DNA of 34,361 nucleotides from a virus: positions 1 to 34,361 of IMG/VR virus record IMGVR_UViG_3300042691_010247; one strand, given 5' to 3'. Below are positions 1-8,705 of this stretch, piece by piece (the stretch's first letter is position 1; each line of letters begins with the position of its first letter). The notes below the pieces were generated by a model. The model ran no database searches. It was not told the origin of the DNA and saw nothing but the letters and a program-made list of their open reading frames with translations. The position numbers were made by a program, and so were the translations under genes.

Positions 1-1895
1 CAAACGGCAAAGTAGAGTTTGAGTTTGAGCGGTTTACCGAACAGGATTCTGAGCAATCCCGTCAGGCAACCGAGATGACTAAGTACATGATTAACTCTAA
101 AAACGATTCTTACCGAGTTATCCGAGACTGGGCGCAAGATGCCTTTTTGCACAAGAACGGGATTGTTATGGTTTCCCCTTGCCGCAGCCCAATCACGCAA
201 TATAAAGAAGTTGAAGGCACAAGGGATCAATTGCGTTCATTTGAGATCATGGCTGCTGAAAAAGGTTTAACTGCCAAACGCCAGCAAATGCGAAAGGTTG
301 ATGTTGACCTGCAAGGCGCAGCAATGGAGGCAATGGCTCCAGATGAGAATGATTCTCAACAAGAACCAAGCTCAGACGATATAGGTGATGCGTTAAGGAA
401 CAACACCATTTATCGTGCCAAGTATAAGTTGACAGGGTATTCCACAGAAGTAAAGATTAAACACGTTGCCCAACACTACTGGGTTTGCAACCCTACTATC
501 TCTACCATTCAAGAACAGGACTTCTGCGGTTTTTATGACCCCATGACTATTCATGAGGCCAAAGAACAGTACCCGTACATTGATATGGAGAAGTTTGCAG
601 ACCATGCTGCCTACGGCCCTGCTGGAGCCTACCAAGCTGGCGCTTTGGAGAACGATCTGGCGCTCCACGCCCGTGACTCAACCCCAGTACCTGGCCAAGG
701 CGTGATTGCTTCCCAAGGCGCTGACCGTTACAGCCGTGTTGTGATGCTGACCACTGCTTGGTTGCGCCGTGACATTGACAACGATGGCGAAGAAGAGCTG
801 ATCGAGTGCTGTTTCTCTGGTTCTTACGTTTTGTACGTCAAAGAAGTAGAGTTCATCCCAATTGCCAACATGTGCCCCAAGCCTATTGTTGGCAACTTCT
901 TTGGCTACAGCCTGGGTGAGCGCCTTGTGCCTATGCAAGAGTACGCAACGGCTATTGCCCGTGCTGAGATGTCGTTTGCCATGCAATCGTCCACTCCTCG
1001 CATTGGTGTAAACCCTGAGTTTGTGGATGCTGAAGAAATTCAGCGTGGCGTGTCTGCTTTGTTTATTTTGGACCGCAAGTTTGACTCTACCAAGCACGTT
1101 TACGAGTTTGAACCAATGCAGGGCAACTTGGCATATGTCCAGTCTGCTATGCAGCGTTTTGAGGCCGACAAAATGGCCATGATTGGCATGACCAGCCCCA
1201 ATGATGTGTTGAACCCTGAAGTGATGAAGGACGGCAACAGCGGGTACAAGCTGCAATTGGCTATGGGGCCAAACCAATTAATTCAGGACGAGATGGTCAA
1301 AAATTGTGCCATCGGTGTGCGGGACATGATTTACTTGGTCTGGCGCACAATGATTCAGTATGCTGACGATTACAACATCCAACAACTGGCTGGCGTAGTC
1401 TCCAAGGGTATGCCTTTCTTGGATGCACAGTCAATGGCCAACTTTGAGTTTATTGACCGCAAGTTGATCAACATTGATCTGGCGTTGGGCTTTTTGTCTG
1501 AAGAAAACCGATTGACCCGTCAGCAGTTGATTGTTCAGTGCCAAACCCAGTTTGCCCAAGCAATGATGCAACTCGACCCAAGCGTTCCTGAGTTGTTTGC
1601 CAAGGTGCGCCGCCCTTACGAAGACACACTGCGTGTCTTGAACGTCAAGGACGTAGACGCTTACCTGCCGACAATAGAAGAAGCCGCCAAGATGGCTCAA
1701 GCCCGTGCCCAGCAAGGTCCAAGCATGGATGACCAAGAAAAGCAGTCAAAGATGGCTTTGAACATGGCCAGCGCTGGCGAAAAAGAAGCCAACACAGCAT
1801 TCTTGGTTAAGAAGACCGAAGACATCGACATGGATAATTACTATGAAGGTGTTGCTGCTAGACAAGGCAAATTGAGCGCCGTACAAGTTGATTAA
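1..1895 (+). CDS. Portal protein (5' end cut by window edge)
   Basis: Head-tail connector and DNA packaging ring subunit at the capsid vertex. The reading frame is open from base 3 through the window start, so the ATG at base 75 is internal and the true start lies upstream. The encoded sequence contains RQATEMTKYMINSKNDSYRVI followed by DAFLHKNGIVMV, a pattern I associate with podovirus portal proteins, and later GNFFGYSLGERLVPMQEY and a long helical C-terminus rich in Gln, Ala and Met. It is followed by a small gene, a scaffold and the coat gene, the standard portal-scaffold-coat order, which strongly supports the call. About 630 residues are visible, a usual size for this family. The terminase is presumably just upstream of the window. 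The assignment to a P22/SU10-like portal type is inference. Confidence 0.85.
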   Translation, partial: NGKVEFEFERFTEQDSEQSRQATEMTKYMINSKNDSYRVIRDWAQDAFLHKNGIVMVSPCRSPITQYKEVEGTRDQLRSFEIMAAEKGLTAKRQQMRKVDVDLQGAAMEAMAPDENDSQQEPSSDDIGDALRNNTIYRAKYKLTGYSTEVKIKHVAQHYWVCNPTISTIQEQDFCGFYDPMTIHEAKEQYPYIDMEKFADHAAYGPAGAYQAGALENDLALHARDSTPVPGQGVIASQGADRYSRVVMLTTAWLRRDIDNDGEEELIECCFSGSYVLYVKEVEFIPIANMCPKPIVGNFFGYSLGERLVPMQEYATAIARAEMSFAMQSSTPRIGVNPEFVDAEEIQRGVSALFILDRKFDSTKHVYEFEPMQGNLAYVQSAMQRFEADKMAMIGMTSPNDVLNPEVMKDGNSGYKLQLAMGPNQLIQDEMVKNCAIGVRDMIYLVWRTMIQYADDYNIQQLAGVVSKGMPFLDAQSMANFEFIDRKLINIDLALGFLSEENRLTRQQLIVQCQTQFAQAMMQLDPSVPELFAKVRRPYEDTLRVLNVKDVDAYLPTIEEAAKMAQARAQQGPSMDDQEKQSKMALNMASAGEKEANTAFLVKKTEDIDMDNYYEGVAARQGKLSAVQVD

Positions 1896-1907
1896 CAAAG
1901 GATTGCA

Positions 1908-2243
1908 ATGAAAAGCTTAGTAAAGGGAATCAGGGAGGCATTTAACCGCCGAACAAGAACTGAACACACATATAAGGAGGCAAGCCACGAACAAAGGACG
2001 CTGGTTTTACAGAATGGGGAGTGCGCTAGTCGCCTCCTTTTGAACGCAGACTTTGCATTGATGTTTAACCTGTACAGGTTTTACTTACTGGAGCGGCTGG
2101 AGGACAACACCACAGACGCAGATCGAATTAGCAACGCACATTTTGTTGCTGGGGTCCGAGATTTCATTGGCTTTGTTGAAAAGCAGGAATATCTTGGAAA
2201 AATCGCCTTGAAAAGGGCTGAAACAAACGAGAAAAAAGGGTAA
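1908..2243 (+). CDS. Small hypothetical protein between portal and scaffold
   Basis: This 111-residue protein is not recognised. It has a basic N-terminus (KGIREAFNRRTRTEHTYKEA) and a mostly helical, charged remainder ending in a Lys/Glu-rich tail. The start ATG follows an AAAGGA ribosome binding site about six bases upstream. It sits 12 bases after the portal stop and 3 bases before the scaffold start, so it is co-transcribed with head-assembly genes. Many podoviruses carry a small unassigned gene at this place. A role in packaging or head assembly is a guess from position only. Confidence 0.75.
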   Translation: MKSLVKGIREAFNRRTRTEHTYKEASHEQRTLVLQNGECASRLLLNADFALMFNLYRFYLLERLEDNTTDADRISNAHFVAGVRDFIGFVEKQEYLGKIALKRAETNEKKG

Positions 2244-2246
2244 GAT

Positions 2247-3362
2247 ATGTCAGACGTAAGTGCAACAGCACCCGCCACTGAGCAAACTGGTAGCGCACCA
2301 ACTGTTGACTCCATTGCAGCGTTAATTGCCGCCAACAGGCGTAACACACCGCAGCCCGATGGAAGTCAGCCGCCACCAGCAGGTACAACTGGGGATGGCC
2401 CAGCACCTGAGGCGGCTCCTGAAGGGGAAGCCGAACCTGAAGTAAGTAATGCAACGACTGAAGAACCGTCTGATGATGGGGAACAAGCCGAGTCCACCGA
2501 GGGTGTAAACGAAGCTGTCAATTTCCTAGAGTTTGCGGAACAGAATCCGAATGTAGTGTTGAAGATTCCAAACAAAGACGCAGAAGGCGGTTTTGTTGAG
2601 TTGACAGCATCGAAAGCGGCTTCCATTCTTGGTCAGGGCAGTGCTATACATGAAAATGCGAGAAAACTTAAAGCCGAAAAGGCAGAGTTTGAAGAGTTTC
2701 AGGCCAAGAGACGTAATGAGCTTGATGGTTTACAGATTGGGCTGGAGTTAACGGTTGTCCCGCAACTGCAAAGTGCGGCAGATGAACTGATAACCCTCCA
2801 ACAGTACAACCAACAATGGGAGATGATCAGAAATCAGGCTACGGACGAGATTGAACGTAGCAGGGCAGAGGCGGCAATCCGTCAAAACACCCAACTGATT
2901 GAAGAGAAAGCTTCTTTCATTAAGTCAAACCGACCTAAGGTTGAACAGTTTTTCCATGCTAGAACCCAGTTTGTTCAAGCTCAACTTGAGCATGCTAGGC
3001 AGAATTTCAGCGACAAGGAGTTGGCCAATAAAGCTAACTTTACGGAGTTGAGAGATAAACTGTCCAAGGATTGGAAGAGTGCAAATAGCTCCTACATCCC
3101 TGGTGTGCCAAACATTGATTTGGTATCCAGTGATGAGTACATGATGGGATTGATTCGGGATGGTTTTAAGTTCCGAGAAGGCCCCAAAGTGAAAAACGCA
3201 GGGGGTTCACTGGCTGCGACCAGTAAGCCTGTTGCCAGAGCAAAGACATCTCCAACTCCTCCCAGCCAACAACTCCAAGAACGTGCTGCTAAAGGTGATA
3301 AGAACGCCGCACGGGATCTTTTGGCAACAATGCTTGCGGCAAACCGAACACGCCGTGGCTAA
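2247..3362 (+). CDS. Capsid scaffolding protein
   Basis: Predicted internal scaffold that directs coat protein assembly and leaves before or during DNA packaging. The 371-residue product has an acidic, Pro/Ala/Glu-rich disordered region in about the first 90 residues, a central and C-terminal part rich in heptad-like charged helices (for example ENARKLKAEKAEFEEFQAKR), and a basic C-terminus ending in NRTRRG. That acidic-to-basic helical plan is typical of podovirus scaffolds, whose basic tail contacts coat protein. It lies directly upstream of the coat gene with 16 bases between them. No protease motif is visible. The call rests on composition and position rather than on a conserved motif. 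Confidence 0.78.
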   Translation: MSDVSATAPATEQTGSAPTVDSIAALIAANRRNTPQPDGSQPPPAGTTGDGPAPEAAPEGEAEPEVSNATTEEPSDDGEQAESTEGVNEAVNFLEFAEQNPNVVLKIPNKDAEGGFVELTASKAASILGQGSAIHENARKLKAEKAEFEEFQAKRRNELDGLQIGLELTVVPQLQSAADELITLQQYNQQWEMIRNQATDEIERSRAEAAIRQNTQLIEEKASFIKSNRPKVEQFFHARTQFVQAQLEHARQNFSDKELANKANFTELRDKLSKDWKSANSSYIPGVPNIDLVSSDEYMMGLIRDGFKFREGPKVKNAGGSLAATSKPVARAKTSPTPPSQQLQERAAKGDKNAARDLLATMLAANRTRRG

Positions 3363-3378
3363 CCTTTAAGGAATTTAA

Positions 3379-4533
3379 ATGTCTACTATCACCTCTGCAA
3401 ATTTGGGTAACGGTAACGGTGCTTATGCAACCGACATCGTGGTTAAAGACTTGGACATGACTGTGTCCAACTATGTCAAAGACCGCACCCCTGTCACCAA
3501 CATGGCAATGTCCAAAAAGCGCAAAATCAATTCGACTTTGCACATTTGGCCTATTGACTTTTTCCGCACTCCTAGCTTGAACGCTAAGTTGGAAGGCGCT
3601 GCTGTTTCTGCTTCAAACGCTGACAACAACACCCGTGCTAACTGCGGCAACTACACACAGATCTTTACCACCACCATTGGTGCTACTGGTACTGCCCGTG
3701 CTGTTGAACAAGCTGGTGGCGATCCTCAAGCATATCAAGAAGTCAAGCAATTGACTGAGATCATGTTTGACGTTGAGTTGCAAATGGTTCGTGCCGATGG
3801 CGCTTCCATTAAATATTCAGGTCAAAACTCTGCTCAAGGCACTGCTCCTAACACTGGTCGCCGTTTTGGTTCTTTGTATTCTTTTGCTGGCACTCGTTCT
3901 GGCAATGATACTGATGGCACTTCTGTTTTGAACCTTGCTACTAGCGATGGCGATGACAATACATCTGCAACTAACACCAACACTCCTTTCAATGGTGTGT
4001 TGAGCAATGCTGGCCTTGGCTACTTCACTTTCAGCTCTGGTGTCACACTGCAAGCTTTCAGCCCCGTGCTGTACAAGCAGTTGGTTACCACCGCTGAACA
4101 GCGTTTCAATGCCAAGATCACCAACATGGTTGTTCCAACTTCGTTGCGTACTACTATCTCTGACAACATTCCTCAGAGCCGTTCTATCAACCGTTTTAAC
4201 CCTGCTGACAAGGGCGACACGATTGGTACATACGAAGGTGATTTCAACTACACCTATCAAATTGATGATCTCTGGATCATGGATCAGACTGGTGCAGACA
4301 ACACTTCGATTCTGTTCTTGAATCCTGATGTTGTTCAGTGGGGTTCTTTGCGTGAACTTGGTCCAAATAACGAAGTGTTCAGCAACGCTGATGCTTCTTT
4401 GGACCAGTACATCATGGAAGGTACTTTGATTGTGCGTAACCCAGCAGGTGTTGCAGTTTTGGCTGCTATGACTACTGGTACACCAGTCACTACACCTCGT
4501 GCAGCCGCACAAGTCAAGCGTTACTTGGCTTAA
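3379..4533 (+). CDS. Major capsid protein
   Basis: Main shell subunit of the head. The 384-residue protein begins with MSTITSANLGNGNGAYATDI and contains KDRTPVTNMAMSKKRKINST and a central TEIMFDVELQMVRADGASIK helix, patterns that I associate with the SU10-type / DUF5309 coat proteins with an HK97-like fold. It follows the scaffold and a good ribosome binding site (TTAAGGAATTTAA before ATG). A strong intrinsic terminator immediately downstream fits a highly expressed coat gene. Codon choice is smooth and strongly biased compared with the small flanking genes, also consistent with high expression. The family name is from memory and the coat role is firm from context. Confidence 0.85.
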   Translation: MSTITSANLGNGNGAYATDIVVKDLDMTVSNYVKDRTPVTNMAMSKKRKINSTLHIWPIDFFRTPSLNAKLEGAAVSASNADNNTRANCGNYTQIFTTTIGATGTARAVEQAGGDPQAYQEVKQLTEIMFDVELQMVRADGASIKYSGQNSAQGTAPNTGRRFGSLYSFAGTRSGNDTDGTSVLNLATSDGDDNTSATNTNTPFNGVLSNAGLGYFTFSSGVTLQAFSPVLYKQLVTTAEQRFNAKITNMVVPTSLRTTISDNIPQSRSINRFNPADKGDTIGTYEGDFNYTYQIDDLWIMDQTGADNTSILFLNPDVVQWGSLRELGPNNEVFSNADASLDQYIMEGTLIVRNPAGVAVLAAMTTGTPVTTPRAAAQVKRYLA

Positions 4534-4537
4534 TTCC

Positions 4538-4562
4538 AAAGGGGGCTAATCACCCCCTTTTT
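4538..4562 (+). terminator. Intrinsic terminator after major capsid gene
   Basis: The arm AAAGGGGG (4538-4545) pairs perfectly with CCCCCTTT (4553-4560) across a seven-base loop, and the stem runs into five T residues (4558-4562). It begins five bases after the coat stop codon. It would lower expression of downstream genes relative to coat, or process the end of the coat mRNA. Confidence 0.9.
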
Positions 4563-4586
4563 CTGATTCATTTTTAAGGAACAATC

Positions 4587-5393
4587 ATGGCAACAATTAA
4601 TTACAAACCGTACAACACGGCATTTACATCTGATGTAAATACTGGCGACATTACTGGCGTTATTGGCGAGCGAGGCCAAGTCCAATTTTTCCCACGAGTT
4701 TTGGCTGCAAGCGGGATTCCTGTTATGGTTGCTAACAGTGGCACTATTGCTACTAGCGGCACTGTGACTTTGGGCACTGCACTTCCATCAGCTTATGGCG
4801 CTGCTTTCTGTTACTTCCCAGCTTCTGCTGTGTCAGGTGACTCAACTGGCGGTATTTACTATGTGGTGTTCTCTAGCACTACAGTTGGTGTTGTGTACGC
4901 TGGCAAGTATGGCGTTGCAAACGGTGTTGGTTCTGTTGCATTTACCCCTGTTATTCCTTCTGGAACTTTGACAGCGGTGACTGGTTCAAACAGCGCTTAC
5001 ACTGGTTCAACAACTGAAACAACTTTGATTAACGTCACTGTTCCTGCTGGTGATATTGGCAACAATGGTCAAATTATTGTGATTGCTAACTGGGCAACTA
5101 ATAACTCTGCTGGCACTAAAACTGGTACTACTTACCTTGGCGGTTCTTCTGTTGGTTCTGCGGTTTCATACACTACTTCTACTGGTGGCAGTATCACAAA
5201 CTCCATCCGCAATCGTGGTGCATTGACTGCACAAATTAGCCAAGTTATTGGTGGCGCTGCTGCTGCTGGTTCTGTGTACACAACAATCAACACTGCTGCA
5301 AGCACATCAATCACCATTACTGGTGATCTTGCTACAGCAACCGACAATGTGATCCTTGAAGGATTTACAATTGAATTGTTGCCACAAGACTAA
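4587..5393 (+). CDS. Capsid decoration / head-fibre-like structural protein
   Basis: This 268-residue protein is rich in Gly, Thr, Ser, Val and Ala and has a repetitive beta-strand pattern (for example ITGVIGERGQVQFFPRVLAA near the N-terminus and a Thr/Ser-rich second half with TTLINVTVPAGDIGNNGQI). It carries no signal peptide and no enzyme motif. It lies between the coat gene and the adaptor-like genes, each separated by its own terminator, a position usually taken by abundant decoration or head-fibre proteins. Start chosen at ATG after TAAGGAACAATC. The decoration role is inferred from position and composition; a minor coat variant is the alternative. Confidence 0.6.
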   Translation: MATINYKPYNTAFTSDVNTGDITGVIGERGQVQFFPRVLAASGIPVMVANSGTIATSGTVTLGTALPSAYGAAFCYFPASAVSGDSTGGIYYVVFSSTTVGVVYAGKYGVANGVGSVAFTPVIPSGTLTAVTGSNSAYTGSTTETTLINVTVPAGDIGNNGQIIVIANWATNNSAGTKTGTTYLGGSSVGSAVSYTTSTGGSITNSIRNRGALTAQISQVIGGAAAAGSVYTTINTAASTSITITGDLATATDNVILEGFTIELLPQD

Positions 5394-5401
5394 GTCGAAA
5401 T

Positions 5402-5430
5402 AAAAGGAGGCTCTTCGGGGCCTTCTTTTT
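5402..5430 (+). terminator. Intrinsic terminator with UUCG tetraloop
   Basis: A 12-base-pair stem (5402-5413 with 5418-5429, two or three G-U pairs) closes on the extra-stable C(TTCG)G tetraloop and runs into a T tract ending at 5430. It starts nine bases after the stop codon of the decoration-like gene, so that gene is bracketed by two terminators. Confidence 0.92.
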
Positions 5431-5443
5431 AAAAGGAAATTGC

Positions 5444-5950
5444 ATGGAATTGGATAAAGACGATACGCCTAAAATTAATGAGGAATATTTCACCAAAGGC
5501 AACCTAGAAGCAGGTGTTGATGGTGTTTTTCGTCAGAACGATAGGCTCTTTAATGAGGTTAAGTCAGGGACTTGGTCACAAACTTTTAAAACTGCCAACA
5601 TTGACTATAAAGTCGGTGCTGTAGATGGAGTTCGATATGTTCAGTACGATCAAAGAAATGTGGAATCAGTTCGTCAGTATTGCAAAGACCGCCGTGAGTT
5701 CTACACAAAGATGGGTACAACAGACAACCCATTATTTGCTGGAACTTTTGAGGCGATGAATCTGCCAAAGTGCTTTGCACATGAGATTAGTTCCAAGTGG
5801 TTTAACAACCGCCCTTGGGAATTGATTAAACGTGACAAGGCCGACAAAATCAAGTTTTATGCGATTGTGAATCAGTTCTATTCGGATTTTGTTTGTCATC
5901 CGAGCGGAAAAATTCCACTCCCGTACAATCCGTTAATTGCGACCAAGTGA
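5444..5950 (+). CDS. Hypothetical protein, head/connector region
   Basis: This 168-residue protein is not recognised. It is charged and soluble-looking, with KDRREFYTKMGTTDNPLFAG in the middle, several Trp-containing segments (SSKWFNNRPWELIKRDK) and a C-terminal HPSGKIPLPYNPL stretch. It has no membrane segment or signal peptide. The ATG follows AAAAGGAAATTGC, directly behind the terminator. It is eight bases upstream of the adaptor-like gene, so it is most likely a structural or head-completion protein. Nothing in the sequence allows a more precise role. Confidence 0.7.
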   Translation: MELDKDDTPKINEEYFTKGNLEAGVDGVFRQNDRLFNEVKSGTWSQTFKTANIDYKVGAVDGVRYVQYDQRNVESVRQYCKDRREFYTKMGTTDNPLFAGTFEAMNLPKCFAHEISSKWFNNRPWELIKRDKADKIKFYAIVNQFYSDFVCHPSGKIPLPYNPLIATK

Positions 5951-5958
5951 GGTAGTCC

Positions 5959-6942
5959 ATGTCCCTGTTTATTCAATCTGCTAATGCTCTGGTGAGCCGA
6001 GTAGCACAGTGGGTAGGGGCAATTCCTTCAGCGTTAACGATCACTGCCACATCGTACAACTCCACAACTGATGTAATTACTGTTTCTTCTGATCCCAGAC
6101 CTTTTGTTTATGCTGGTGACTTCATCAGCAATGGCATTAGCAATTACACCTATGTGTTGGAAGTGTCCAGCACCACAATTACGGTTAGTGACCCAGAATC
6201 TATTTGGTCAACTGTCACTTACCCTGGCGCAACTATTTTGAAGATGCCCACCCAGTCGGCTTTAGAGATTCAAGCCAGCATTCAGCTTGCCGAACTCAAA
6301 ATGCGTGTAATTGAGCTGCCTGGATTGAGGTCAAACCCTTACGATCCTGATGACCCAGCTACAGTAACTGTAGGTGCGGATGGTTTGGCTCCTATTCCTG
6401 CCGACATGAATTGGCCAATCTTGTTTTTTCAAGAAACCCCAGCACCCGATACGCCTCCTGAAGCAGCATCGTTTGGTCCTTGGATCATTTATGACCGTGT
6501 GGGTGACCGTGAGATTATTCGCCGCCGCATGATTGACCAACTGTACGTCCGACCTTTTGGTGTGCCACGGGTGATCCGTGCGTCATTTAGTGAAGTTGGA
6601 CCTAACTATGTGTTTACGCCAAACCCTGGCGAAGGCACAGTGATTAAAGCGTATTACATTCGCACATTTCCATTTTTGTTTAGCCCAACTTCAGATGCTG
6701 TTAATCCTCTTGTGCAAAACAATTCTGCTTTGGCTTCATTCCCTGAAGGCTATATGTACGGCACATTGTGGGCGTACTACGATAAAAACAAAAACAACGA
6801 AGAAGCTCAGAAATGGGATGGCCGTTTTAATGATGCTTACGGCAAAATTGAAGACCAAAACTTTAAGGACAAATGGAGCGGTGGTGATCGACATCTCACC
6901 TCTGAGTTCCAGCCCCGTGACTATCGCTACAGCTTTAAGTGA
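5959..6942 (+). CDS. Head-tail adaptor-like protein
   Basis: Predicted connector subunit that docks below the portal. The 327-residue protein starts MSLFIQSANALVSRVAQWVG, has a beta-rich insert at about residues 25-95, then a helical segment (ALEIQASIQLAELKMRVIEL) and a conserved-looking C-terminal half with VGDREIIRRRMIDQLYVRP, a segment containing FTPNPGEGTVIKAYYI, and an FPEGYMYGTLWAYYDKNKNN motif. The last part resembles podovirus adaptor proteins of the SU10 type, where a tyrosine-rich helix followed by a mobile helix (EEAQKWDGRFNDAYGKI) packs against the portal. Placed between the head and fibre genes, as expected. The family assignment is from memory and moderate. Confidence 0.6.
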   Translation: MSLFIQSANALVSRVAQWVGAIPSALTITATSYNSTTDVITVSSDPRPFVYAGDFISNGISNYTYVLEVSSTTITVSDPESIWSTVTYPGATILKMPTQSALEIQASIQLAELKMRVIELPGLRSNPYDPDDPATVTVGADGLAPIPADMNWPILFFQETPAPDTPPEAASFGPWIIYDRVGDREIIRRRMIDQLYVRPFGVPRVIRASFSEVGPNYVFTPNPGEGTVIKAYYIRTFPFLFSPTSDAVNPLVQNNSALASFPEGYMYGTLWAYYDKNKNNEEAQKWDGRFNDAYGKIEDQNFKDKWSGGDRHLTSEFQPRDYRYSFK

Positions 6943-6950
6943 GGTAACAC

Positions 6951-8705
6951 ATGGCATCAGGTGGTCTTTACGGCAACAGCGGCACAGGCGCACTAATTGC
7001 ACAGCCAGGAGCAGAAACCCCAGGGTTGTATGGCAAGAGTCCTAATGGCTCTGTTGTGGCCACTGCTGGCGCTGAAACATCGGGTTTATACGGAAACACT
7101 GTTCGCTTTGGCGTAACGGGTCCTACAGGCCCTACAGGCCCAACGGGTCCTACAGGTGCGGCATCCAACGTGCAAGGACCTACAGGCCCTACAGGATCTA
7201 CTGGAGCCACAGGCCCAACGGGAGCAGCTTCTAACGTACAAGGTCCTACTGGTCCTACGGGCGCTCAAGGCATACAAGGTGAGCAAGGTGAAGCTGGGCC
7301 TACTGGGCCTACAGGCAATCAAGGTAATCAAGGCCCTATAGGTCCTACAGGTCCTACAGGCGCAGCTTCAACTGTTCAAGGGCCAACGGGTCCTTCAGGA
7401 ACAGGTCCAACTGGACCTACTGGCCCAACTGGTGCAGCTTCTAATGTTCCAGGCCCTACTGGTCCATCAGGTACAGGCCCTACAGGTCCTCAAGGAGATC
7501 AAGGTATTGCTGGTCCAACAGGGCCTCAGGGTGTGCAGGGCCAACAAGGTGTGCAAGGCACTGCTGGTCCAACAGGACCGCAAGGTTCGCAGGGTAATCT
7601 TGGCCCAACAGGTCCAACAGGTGCTGCGGGTGAAGCTTCAAATGTTCCAGGCCCTACTGGCCCAACAGGAACGCAAGGCAATCTTGGACCTACTGGACCG
7701 CAAGGCGTACAGGGTATTCAAGGAGAACAAGGTGTTGTCGGCCCTACAGGCACACAGGGTAATGTTGGTCCAACTGGCCCAACTGGTGCGCAAGGTAACG
7801 TTGGTCCCACTGGTTCTCTTGGTCCTACTGGTCCTACTGGTGCAACTGGTGCGGACGGTGCGTCATCGTCTTTTTACGAATACAAAGCAGATACAACTCA
7901 AACATCAGGTACACCAACGCATGGGCATGTCTTTTGGAATAACGCAACTCAAACATCAGCAACACAAATTGTTTTTAGTCATTTAACTTCAAATAATATT
8001 GATGTTGATTTGTTTTTAGCGTTTTTAAAAACTGGCGATCATGTAATTTTGCAAGATGAAACCAGTTCTCTTAATTACCAAAAATGGACGCTGACAGGAA
8101 ACCCAACAGTTGTTGCAAATACATCAGTTACTTACACAGTTTCTTTAGATACATCAGCAGGGACAGGAACAACTGGCTTTGCAAATAATCACCAATTAAT
8201 TGCTGTTTTGCAATCTGTTGGTGTAACTGGGCCTACTGGACCACAAGGTAATACTGGGCCTACTGGGCCACAAGGAAATACTGGACCCACAGGCGAACAA
8301 GGCGTGGTTGGGCCTACAGGGCCTACAGGTACGCAAGGTATTGTAGGCCCAACTGGGCCGCAAGGTGTGCAAGGTATCCAAGGTGAACAGGGTATTGCTG
8401 GACCTACAGGTCCGACAGGTACTGCTGGTAGCATTGGGCCTACAGGTCCAACAGGACAAACAGGGGCTGCATCTACTGTTCCTGGCCCCACAGGTCCGAC
8501 TGGCCCAGAAAGTACGGTTGCAGGCCCGACAGGTCCACAGGGAATTCAAGGTATTCAAGGTATTCAAGGTGTTGGTGGCCCAACAGGTCCTACTGGTGCT
8601 GCTTTAATTGGCCCTACGGGTCCGACTGGACCAGCAGGCGGTGGCGGTGGCGGCGGTGGTTTAACTCAATCCGATGTATTAAAACTGGTAAGTTTGCGTC
8701 TATGA
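6951..8705 (+). CDS. Collagen-like GPT-repeat tail fibre protein
   Basis: A 584-residue fibre protein. Residues about 1-55 carry three GLYGN/K-type repeats (a likely virion-attachment module). Residues about 57-302 and 427-562 are Gly-X-Y triplets, mostly Gly-Pro-Thr with Gly-X-Gln variants, the signature of a collagen-like triple helix. Residues about 303-425 form a non-collagen domain containing [15 protein letters not shown] and [20 protein letters not shown], which looks like a trimerising or receptor-facing beta domain. The end is a run of Gly and [14 protein letters not shown]. Triplet phase is broken at regular GAASNVQ/P-type inserts and at GPSGTG sites. Gly-Pro-Thr helices in bacteria (BclA of Bacillus anthracis) are O-glycosylated on Thr. 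The stop overlaps the next start (ATGA). Confidence 0.9.
   Translation: MASGGLYGNSGTGALIAQPGAETPGLYGKSPNGSVVATAGAETSGLYGNTVRFGVTGPTGPTGPTGPTGAASNVQGPTGPTGSTGATGPTGAASNVQGPTGPTGAQGIQGEQGEAGPTGPTGNQGNQGPIGPTGPTGAASTVQGPTGPSGTGPTGPTGPTGAASNVPGPTGPSGTGPTGPQGDQGIAGPTGPQGVQGQQGVQGTAGPTGPQGSQGNLGPTGPTGAAGEASNVPGPTGPTGTQGNLGPTGPQGVQGIQGEQGVVGPTGTQGNVGPTGPTGAQGNVGPTGSLGPTGPTGATGADGASSSFYEYKADTTQTSGTPTHGHVFWNNATQTSATQIVFSHLTSNNIDVDLFLAFLKTGDHVILQDETSSLNYQKWTLTGNPTVVANTSVTYTVSLDTSAGTGTTGFANNHQLIAVLQSVGVTGPTGPQGNTGPTGPQGNTGPTGEQGVVGPTGPTGTQGIVGPTGPQGVQGIQGEQGIAGPTGPTGTAGSIGPTGPTGQTGAASTVPGPTGPTGPESTVAGPTGPQGIQGIQGIQGVGGPTGPTGAALIGPTGPTGPAGGGGGGGGLTQSDVLKLVSLRL
7119..7860 (+). repeat. Collagen-coding GGN-CCN-ACN repeat tract 1
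   Basis: A nine-base degenerate repeat (Gly-Pro-Thr codons, with Gly-X-Gln variants) runs through about 740 bases. Synonymous codons are mixed (cct/cca, aca/act/acg), so the tract is degenerate rather than a perfect satellite, which should reduce slippage. It is broken at intervals by GCNGCNTCNAAYGTN inserts. Confidence 0.9.
8229..8640 (+). repeat. Collagen-coding repeat tract 2
   Basis: A second Gly-Pro-Thr coding tract begins after the globular insert of the same gene and ends in the GGCGGT-rich polyglycine run at about 8640-8660. It includes a short perfect in-frame triplication of GGTATTCAA near 8551-8568, encoding GIQGIQGIQ. Confidence 0.88.

Noticed and set aside
3817-4539. 240-codon minus-strand open frame opposite the major capsid gene
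   Set aside because: The coat protein on the + strand is well supported; the antisense product is a low-quality Ser/Arg/Val-rich translation starting inside the terminator.
7119-8640. The nine-base collagen repeat as a CRISPR array or a DNA satellite
   Set aside because: The repeats are degenerate, in frame, lack spacers of unique sequence, and encode a coherent Gly-X-Y protein.
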